Assembly: GCA_036559965.1 (NCBI GenBank)
Contig: DATBSD010000069.1
Coordinates: 1-25,209, forward strand
Direction of reading: 5' to 3'
DNA from: CSP1-4 sp036559965
GTDB lineage: Bacteria; Chloroflexota; Limnocylindria; Limnocylindrales; CSP1-4
Length of the DNA: 25,209 bases
A program made the translations under genes and the position numbers. Below the pieces are notes generated by a model. The model was not told the origin of the DNA. It saw only the letters and a list, made by a program, of their open reading frames with translations, and did not search any database. Below, one piece after another: positions 19,859 to 25,209 of this stretch (position 1 is the first letter of the stretch; the number at the start of each line of letters is the position of its first letter).

Positions 19859-21748
19859 TCAGACGGACCGGTCGCCGGCCATCCACGCCAGGAAGGCCTC
19901 GCGGGAGCGCGTGTTGAGCACGTCGGCGGGCTGGAGCCAGCCGCGCCGGGCAAGGCCGATGCCCCAGGCAAGATTGTCGTACTCGTGCCGATAGTGAGCG
20001 TCGGAGTCGACCACGAAGCGGCAGCCCATGGCGTGCGCGCGCCGGATGCGCGGGTCGGCCAGGTCGAGCCGTTCGTCGGAGCCGTTGATCTCGAGCAGCG
20101 TGTGCGTCTCGGCCGCCTCCTGGTAGAGCGCATCCCAGTCGAGGTCGAGGTCATCGCGCATGCCCAGCTTGCGGCCGGATGGGTGGGCGATGATGTCGAC
20201 GTGGGGGTTCTGGAGTGCCGTGTGGTAGCGGGCCATCAGCTGCGCGCGCGGCTGCTTGCGGCCGACATGCAGGCTGGCCACGACGACGTCATAACGGGCG
20301 AGCAGCTCGTCGGGGTAGTCGAGCTGCCCGTCGACGCGGATCTCGAGCTCGCAGCCGTGCAACAGCCGGAAGCCATCGGGATGACTGCCCTCGGGCGCGC
20401 GGCCCTCTGCCTCCTCGCGCGCGAACCGCTCGTTGAGCGCGGCGATCTCGAGCCGCTGGCGCTCGACGCGCTCGACCGTCAGGCCATTGGCGATGGCCAG
20501 GCTGCGCGAATGGTCGCTCAGGACCTGGTAGGCGTGGCCGCGGAGGCGCGTCGCTTCGGCGACTTGCTCGATCGTCAGGTGGCCGTCCGTCCAGTCCGAG
20601 TGGCTGTGGGCATCTCCCTCGAGGGCGGCCAGCGTCACGAGCCGCGGTAATCGATCGTCCATGGCGGCCTCGATCTCGCCGCCATCCTCGCGCAGCTCGG
20701 GTTCGATGAAGGGCAGTCCCAGGAACGCGTAGACCTCGGCTTCCGTGGCGAACGTGCGCCGCTCCGCCGCTGGCCCCTCGAGCGGTCGGCCGTCGTCGCC
20801 GAGGCGCACGAAGCCATGCTCCGAGAGACTCCAGCCACGGTCGCGGGCGAGGCCGCGAAGGCGAACGTTGTGGGCGGCCGAGCCCGTGAAGTGGACCAGG
20901 TAGGCGCCGGCCTCACCAGGCGGCATGATCATCAGGTCGACCTGGGGTCCGCCGCGCAGGCGGACGGCGGCCTTGTGCTGGCCCTGGCCGAGCACCTGGC
21001 TGACGCCGGGCAGCTCGGTGAAGCGCTCGACCAGTGCCGCGCCGTCGTCGGCCTCGGCCAGGAGGTCGAGATCACCGATCGTCTCGCGCCGGCGCCGGAA
21101 GGAGCCCGTGGGGATGAGCGACCCGACACCGGGCGCTCGAGCGAGGGCGCCCATGATCGTGCCCAGACGTCCGGCGGCCTCGCCCAGCCGCATGTGCGCC
21201 TTGGCCGGGTCGAGGCCGGCGAGCGCGTCGAGGATGCGCTCCTCGGTCCTCGCGCCAAGGCCGCGGACCTGCTTCAGCCGGCCCGCCCTGGCGGCCGCCT
21301 CGAGGTCGGCGAGCGTCTCGATGCCCAGCTGGACGTGCAGGTCGTGGGCCGTTCGCGGGCCGAGTCCCGGCACGGTCAGCAGGTCGAGCAGCGTCGGCGG
21401 CACCTCGGTCCGGAGCCGCTCGTGGAAGCGCAGGCGACCGGTGTCGGCGAGCTCGGCGAGCTTCTCGTCGATGGCGCGCCCGATGCCCGGCAGCTGCGGC
21501 GGCTCGCCCCTGCGATAGGCCTCGGCGACGGGCATCGGGGCGTCGGCCAGGGCGTCGCCCGCCCGACGGTAGGCCTGGGCCTTGAAGACGACCTCGCCCT
21601 TGAGCTCGACCAGGTCGCCGATCTCGCGGAAGATGCCCGCCAGCTCGCCGTTCGAGAGCAGCGGCACGTCGTCGCCGCGGGCGGCGCTCGGTCGTGCGGC
21701 CAGCTCGGCGGCGTCAGCGGCGCTGCCTTCGTCGTCTCGCCTCGCCAT
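19859..21748 (-). CDS. polX: DNA polymerase/3'-5' exonuclease PolX
   Basis: Family X polymerase with a C-terminal PHP phosphoesterase, acting in DNA gap filling and base-excision repair. At 629 residues it is somewhat longer than the usual 570-580, owing to a polar N-terminal extension (1-30). In order: an 8-kDa-like helical domain with NGELAGIF (33-40) and AQAYRRAGDAL (57-67), helix-hairpin-helix segments (LPGIGRAI about 86-93, VPGLGPRTA about 126-134), and the nucleotidyltransferase core GSFRRRRETIGDLDLL (215-230) with metal-binding Asp226/Asp228 and Asp271. The PHP domain starts at GDAHSHSDWTDGH (378-390) and later has HPSGRK, LEINGS and DSDAH. All catalytic residues appear intact. ATG 21748 is chosen because homology begins soon after it; the longer open frame to 21955 overlaps the diguanylate cyclase gene and is compositionally odd. 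Confidence 0.94.
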   Translation of the reverse strand: MARRDDEGSAADAAELAARPSAARGDDVPLLSNGELAGIFREIGDLVELKGEVVFKAQAYRRAGDALADAPMPVAEAYRRGEPPQLPGIGRAIDEKLAELADTGRLRFHERLRTEVPPTLLDLLTVPGLGPRTAHDLHVQLGIETLADLEAAARAGRLKQVRGLGARTEERILDALAGLDPAKAHMRLGEAAGRLGTIMGALARAPGVGSLIPTGSFRRRRETIGDLDLLAEADDGAALVERFTELPGVSQVLGQGQHKAAVRLRGGPQVDLMIMPPGEAGAYLVHFTGSAAHNVRLRGLARDRGWSLSEHGFVRLGDDGRPLEGPAAERRTFATEAEVYAFLGLPFIEPELREDGGEIEAAMDDRLPRLVTLAALEGDAHSHSDWTDGHLTIEQVAEATRLRGHAYQVLSDHSRSLAIANGLTVERVERQRLEIAALNERFAREEAEGRAPEGSHPDGFRLLHGCELEIRVDGQLDYPDELLARYDVVVASLHVGRKQPRAQLMARYHTALQNPHVDIIAHPSGRKLGMRDDLDLDWDALYQEAAETHTLLEINGSDERLDLADPRIRRAHAMGCRFVVDSDAHYRHEYDNLAWGIGLARRGWLQPADVLNTRSREAFLAWMAGDRSV

Positions 21749-21803
21749 GGCGTCAGTGTGGCGGACGGCGCCCGCTTCCCGCCAGCCTGTCGAGCGTCGC
21801 CTG

Positions 21804-23006
21804 TCAGGCCGCCAATTCGTCGACGACGACCCGGTCGCGGCCTCGGCGCTTGGCCGCGTAGAGCGCGTCGTCGGCGCGCCGGATGAGGGCGGCGACCGTC
21901 TCGCCCGAGCTGCCCCCGACCGCCACGCCGACCGAGACCGAGATCGGCCGGCCATCGGTCACGCCGAGATCCCGCGTGTCGAGGCTGCCGACCGCCTCGC
22001 GGATGCGCAGCGCCACGTCACACGCCTGCTCGAGCGTCGCACGACGCAGCAGGACCGCGAACTCCTCGCCACCGAAGCGCGCCGGCGTGTCCGCCGCCCG
22101 GACACCGGCCGCGATGGCTGCCGCGACCGACGACAGGACGGTATCGCCGACGCCATGGCCATAGGTGTCGTTGATGCGCTTGAAGTGGTCGATGTCGATC
22201 ATCAGCACGCCCAGGGCGTCACCGGCTCGCCGGCCGCGTGTGAGGAGCTCGGCCAGCTCGTCGAAGTGGCGTCGATTGGGCAGGCCGGTGAGGGCGTCGA
22301 TGCGCGCTCCGGTCTCCGCGGCCTGCCGTGCGGCTGCCCGATCGAGCGCCAGCGACAGCTCGGTCGCCGCGGTCTCCAACAGGTCATTCTGGGCGTCCGA
22401 CCAGGGCCCATCCGTGCGTCGCGACAGGAGCAGGGCACCGAGCGGCCCGCTCGAGGCCTCGAGCGGCCGGGCGATGACGTTGCGCAGGCCGAAGTCCGCA
22501 CGCACGCGTGCCACCAGCCCAGCGATGGCATCGTCGGCATCGAGTCCTGGCGTCAGCAGGTCACCGGGCAGCCGGGTCGTGGCCAGTGGCGCCCGCTCTG
22601 ACGCCGTCATGAGCACGGCCTCGATGTCGCGGTCACCGGGATGTCGACGAGCGACGACGACGTGATCGGCGCCAGACGCACCGCGCAGCGCATCGACCAT
22701 GGTCGCCTCGATCGTCGCCGCGGACGTCGAGCGGCCGAGGCCCTGGAGCAGCCGGCGCACGCTGGCGTCGGCGGCCGACTCGCGCGACGCTACGCGCTGC
22801 TCGAGATGCCGCTCGACGAGGAGCGCGGCGCCGACCATGGCGATGACGGCGACGATGAGCCAGCCGAGCACGCCGACCGGCGTCGCCACGGCCAGACCGA
22901 GCCCGATGAAGCCGAGCACACCGAGGCCGCCGATGACGAGGCCCCGAACGATGCTCAGCTCGCGGGCGAGGTGCGGATCGGATCGTCGAGCGGGTCGCTG
23001 CGCCAC
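21804..23006 (-). CDS. Membrane-anchored GGDEF diguanylate cyclase with GAF-like sensor
   Basis: Makes cyclic di-GMP from two GTP at the inner membrane. From GTG 23006 the protein has 400 residues. Two membrane helices (about 20-42 and 46-64) are followed by a GAF-like domain (about 90-225, with RNVIARPLE and GALLLSRR) and a GGDEF domain (about 232-400). Catalytic features are DIDHFKRINDTYGHGVGD (271-288) and GGEEF (312-316). The inhibitory I-site RAAD (303-306) lies five residues before GGEEF, so it should be both active and feedback-inhibited. No EAL/HD-GYP phosphodiesterase or PilZ effector is in the window. The start is uncertain: the frame stays open far upstream, but that part overlaps a convincing gene on the other strand. 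It precedes PolX by 55 bp. Confidence 0.88.
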   Translation of the reverse strand: MAQRPARRSDPHLARELSIVRGLVIGGLGVLGFIGLGLAVATPVGVLGWLIVAVIAMVGAALLVERHLEQRVASRESAADASVRRLLQGLGRSTSAATIEATMVDALRGASGADHVVVARRHPGDRDIEAVLMTASERAPLATTRLPGDLLTPGLDADDAIAGLVARVRADFGLRNVIARPLEASSGPLGALLLSRRTDGPWSDAQNDLLETAATELSLALDRAAARQAAETGARIDALTGLPNRRHFDELAELLTRGRRAGDALGVLMIDIDHFKRINDTYGHGVGDTVLSSVAAAIAAGVRAADTPARFGGEEFAVLLRRATLEQACDVALRIREAVGSLDTRDLGVTDGRPISVSVGVAVGGSSGETVAALIRRADDALYAAKRRGRDRVVVDELAA

Positions 23007-23273
23007 GTCACTGCGGAGGATGGCTGATGGCGGACGAACATGTCCAGCGGGTGATGCAGGAATGTCCTGACGATCGCGAGTGAGACGCGTACGATCGCTT
23101 GACGGCCGATCCGGCGACTGCCACGATCGGCCCGCCACACCCGGCTCCATGAGCCTGGGGCCGTGGCCCGCCAAGCGGGCGATCAGGAGGAGTCGGTCAC
23201 CAGAGCCGAGCGGTGCGATGCGCCGCGACGTCGACGACCGCGATGATCGCCGCCAAGAGAGGTGAAGGACACC
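23007..23273. promoter_or_regulatory. Divergent intergenic region with structured leader of the ABC operon
   Basis: This 267-bp region separates the diguanylate cyclase (minus) from the binding-protein gene (plus). Three adjacent or overlapping inverted repeats lie at 23143-23180: GGCTC-CAT-GAGCC, GGGCC-GT-GGCCC (23158-23169) and GCCCGC-CAA-GCGGGC (23166-23180). The last two share bases and so are mutually exclusive. TTGACG at 23099-23104 is a possible -35 without a good -10. Confidence 0.4.
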
Positions 23274-24479
23274 ATGGAGTTCGACGCCACGAGATCCCGG
23301 GCCCGAGCCCGGGCGCTCGGCCTGATCGCTGTCGCCGGCCTGCTGGCCGCCGCCTGCGCTCCGGCCGCATCCACTGCGCCGTCCGCGGAGGCACCCTCGG
23401 CGGCACCCACCGAAGGGGCCGCGTCGCCGTCGGGCGAAGCGTCGCCCTCCGCGGCTACTGGCCCGTCGGCGGAGCTCATCGCGGCCGCCCAGACCGAAGG
23501 CGCGCTGACCGCGATCGCGCTGCCCGACGACTGGTGCAACTACGCCGAGGTCATCAGCACGTTCGAGGCCAAGTACGGCATCGACGTGACGGTGCTCGAT
23601 CCGTTGGCAGGCTCCGGCGAGGAGATCGAGGCCATCAAGGCCAACGTCGCCAACCCCGGCCCGCAGAACCCGGACGTGGTCGACGTCGGCTACGCGTTCG
23701 GCGAGGCCAACAAGGACCTCTTCCTGCCCTACAAGGTCTCGACCTGGGACTCGATCCCCGAGTCGGCCAAGTCGGCCGACGGCTCCTGGTATGGCGACTA
23801 CTACGGTGTCATGTCGTTCGTGACCAACACCGAGGCGATCCCCAACCCACCCAAGGACTGGTCCGACCTGCTCAAGCCCGAGTACAAGAATGCCGTCGCG
23901 CTCGACGGCGACCCGCGCAACTCGAACCAGGCCATCCAGGCCGTCATCGCGTCGGGCCTGGCCAATGGTGGAACGCTCGATGACGCGACCAAGGGCCTCG
24001 ACTTCTGGAAGCAGATCGTCGACGCCGGCAACTTCGTGCCGGTCGATGCCAACCCGGCGACGATCCTGAGCGGCGCCACGCCGATCGCCCTCCAGTGGTC
24101 CTACAACGGCCTCCCCAGCCGGGATGCGAACCCGCAGATCGACGTCACCGTCCCGACGACCGGTCGCTTCGGCGGCGTCTACGTCCAGGCCATCAACAAG
24201 ACCGGGCCCCATCCCAACGCCGCCAAGCTGTGGATGGAGCATCTCTACTCCGACGAGGGCCAGCTCCTCTGGCTGAAGGGCTATTGCAACCCGATCCGCT
24301 ACGACGACATGGTCGCCCGCGGCGTGGTCCCGGCGGACCTCGCGGCGAAGCTGCCCGACAGCACCGGTGCGGTCTTCCCGACACCGGCCCAGCTGGAGGC
24401 AGCGACCAAGCTGATCACCACGGGCTGGGACGCCGCGACCGGCGCCACCGTCATCACGACACCAGCGCCAGCACCATAA
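23274..24479 (+). CDS. ABC transporter substrate-binding lipoprotein
   Basis: The 401-residue protein has an Arg-rich N-terminus, a hydrophobic signal segment and a lipobox ending AAAC (Cys28), then a Ser/Pro/Ala/Glu linker to about residue 65. The mature domain resembles extracellular solute-binding proteins of the Fe3+/polyamine/phosphonate group: PDDWCNYAEVISTFEAKYGI near the start, NPDVVDVGYAFG, YGDYYGVMSFVTNTEAIP, and a C-terminal WMEHLYSDEGQLLWLKGY. The ligand cannot be fixed. ATG 23274 follows AAGGA (23265-23269) at 4 nt; a GTG at 23262 would add four residues. It starts an uptake operon with a permease 19 bp downstream. The hairpin in that gap may raise its expression relative to the permease. 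Confidence 0.9.
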   Translation: MEFDATRSRARARALGLIAVAGLLAAACAPAASTAPSAEAPSAAPTEGAASPSGEASPSAATGPSAELIAAAQTEGALTAIALPDDWCNYAEVISTFEAKYGIDVTVLDPLAGSGEEIEAIKANVANPGPQNPDVVDVGYAFGEANKDLFLPYKVSTWDSIPESAKSADGSWYGDYYGVMSFVTNTEAIPNPPKDWSDLLKPEYKNAVALDGDPRNSNQAIQAVIASGLANGGTLDDATKGLDFWKQIVDAGNFVPVDANPATILSGATPIALQWSYNGLPSRDANPQIDVTVPTTGRFGGVYVQAINKTGPHPNAAKLWMEHLYSDEGQLLWLKGYCNPIRYDDMVARGVVPADLAAKLPDSTGAVFPTPAQLEAATKLITTGWDAATGATVITTPAPAP

Positions 24480-24480
24480 G

Positions 24481-24498
24481 GGCAGCGCTTCCGCTGTC
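24481..24498 (+). promoter_or_regulatory. Intercistronic stem-loop between binding protein and permease
   Basis: A 7-bp stem (24481-24487 with 24492-24498, one G-U pair) with a CTTC loop fills the gap from the TAA stop to the permease ATG. Such structures often stabilise the upstream mRNA or reduce downstream translation in ABC operons. There is no T tract, so full termination is unlikely. Confidence 0.45.
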
Positions 24499-25209
24499 AT
24501 GACCGCGATCGGCCAGGGTGCGCCACTGGTGCGCCCTGGCCGGCGTGTGTCCTGGTCGTGGCTCGGGCTGGTCCCGTTCTTCCTCTTCGCCATCCTCTTC
24601 ATCGGCCTGCCCGTCAGCTACCTCGTGCTCGGCAGCTTCCAGGGGCTCGATGGCCAGCCGACGCTCCAGAACTACGCCGACCTCTGGTCACCGACCATCG
24701 CCAACGGCTTTCTGACGAGCGTCGAAGTGAGCCTCGTGACCGCCGTCGTGGGCGGCATCTTCGGCTTCCTGCTCGCCTACGCCGTCATCCTCGGCGGCCT
24801 GCCCCGGGTCGTCCGTGACGCGCTCATGACGTTCAGCGGCGTGGCCTCGAACTTCGCCGGCGTGCCGCTCGCCCTGGCCTTCATCTTCACCCTCGGACAG
24901 CTCGGCATCGTGACGCTCTTCCTCAGGGGGCTGGGCATCGATCCGTACGGATCCGGCTTCACGGTCTACAGCAAGATCGGCCTCGAGCTGGTGTATCTCT
25001 ACTTCCAGTTCCCGCTCATGGTGCTCATCATCGCGCCGGCCATCGACGGGCTGCGGCCCGAGTGGCGGGAAGCAGCCGAGAACATGGGCGCCAGCTCGCG
25101 CCAGTACTGGCAGCGCGTCGCGCTGCCGATCCTCATGCCGACGCTGCTGGGGACCATGATCCTGCTCTTCGGCAACGCCTTCGGGGCACAGGCGACCGCC
25201 CAGCAGCTG
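24499..25209 (+). CDS. ABC transporter permease, 3' truncated
   Basis: The frame from ATG 24499 stays open to the window end (237 residues seen). A short polar N-terminus leads into a first membrane helix (about 20-45), then a periplasmic loop with NYADLW (58-63), further helices (about 74-98, 115-140, 160-182), and the EAA loop EAAENMGASSRQYW (191-204) followed by LPILMPTL. That loop docks the ATPase subunit. The layout is that of the first permease of Fe3+/spermidine/putrescine-type importers. It follows the binding-protein gene by 19 bp and would normally be followed by a second permease and an ATPase, outside the window. No Shine-Dalgarno is visible close to the start; the upstream hairpin occupies that space. 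Confidence 0.9.
   Translation, partial: MTAIGQGAPLVRPGRRVSWSWLGLVPFFLFAILFIGLPVSYLVLGSFQGLDGQPTLQNYADLWSPTIANGFLTSVEVSLVTAVVGGIFGFLLAYAVILGGLPRVVRDALMTFSGVASNFAGVPLALAFIFTLGQLGIVTLFLRGLGIDPYGSGFTVYSKIGLELVYLYFQFPLMVLIIAPAIDGLRPEWREAAENMGASSRQYWQRVALPILMPTLLGTMILLFGNAFGAQATAQQL

Noticed and set aside
23185..23192. AGGAGGAG as ribosome-binding site of a small leader gene
   Set aside because: No start codon occurs at a workable distance, and downstream frames run out of phase into the binding-protein gene without coding character.
23007..24602. Upstream extension of the diguanylate cyclase frame
   Set aside because: The frame is open but overlaps the clear binding-protein gene on the other strand, and the extension is compositionally a shadow; GTG 23006 just before the membrane helices is preferred.

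Overview
The window is about 25.2 kb of very GC-rich bacterial DNA, densely coded, with no rRNA, tRNA, CRISPR array, insertion sequence or phage gene that I can see. Gene content (ThyX, a CpaE/MinD-type ATPase, an HdeD-like protein, a DUF885 metallopeptidase, PolX with a PHP domain) and the mix of leaderless and Shine-Dalgarno starts fit a soil or freshwater Chloroflexota lineage or a similarly GC-rich, actinobacterium-like group. The phylum is an inference; no marker gene here settles it.

Left part (1-4222): the 3' part of an MFS_3-type exporter overlaps thyX (flavin-dependent thymidylate synthase) by 4 bp. A purine nucleoside phosphorylase gene and moaA (molybdenum cofactor GTP cyclase) follow on the minus strand. 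Between those two lies a 476-bp non-coding stretch with a cluster of DnaA-box-like nonamers and a strong 26-bp dyad. Middle left (4517-7355): a plus-strand pair encodes a low-complexity/coiled-coil scaffold-like protein and a CpaE-type ATPase with a receiver-like N-terminus. No pilus or secretion genes accompany them, so they look like a self-contained positioning or polarity module.

Centre (7397-18647, all minus strand): a class-III aminotransferase, an HdeD-like membrane protein, an MscS-type channel, acetyl-CoA synthetase with a tightly coupled unknown gene, a DUF885 peptidase, a large protein that looks like a degenerate DNA methyltransferase fused to a PD-(D/E)xK-like nuclease domain, and a TPR protein with a HIRAN-like domain and a very acidic tail. 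Upstream of the TPR gene, a 386-bp non-coding region carries four GTTCC-N5-GGAAC elements spaced 50-51 bp apart (one has a decayed right arm).

Right part (19034-25209): a polytopic membrane protein, PolX, and a membrane-bound diguanylate cyclase with an intact product-inhibition site lie on the minus strand. Diverging from them is an ABC uptake operon, a lipoprotein binding protein followed by a permease cut by the window end.

Two initiation styles coexist. Several genes have a TANNNT hexamer 6-8 nt before the start codon and no Shine-Dalgarno, suggesting leaderless mRNAs. Others have clear GGAG/AAGGA sites. The most interesting items are the methyltransferase-nuclease fusion, the scaffold/ATPase pair, the periodic palindrome array and the DnaA-box cluster.
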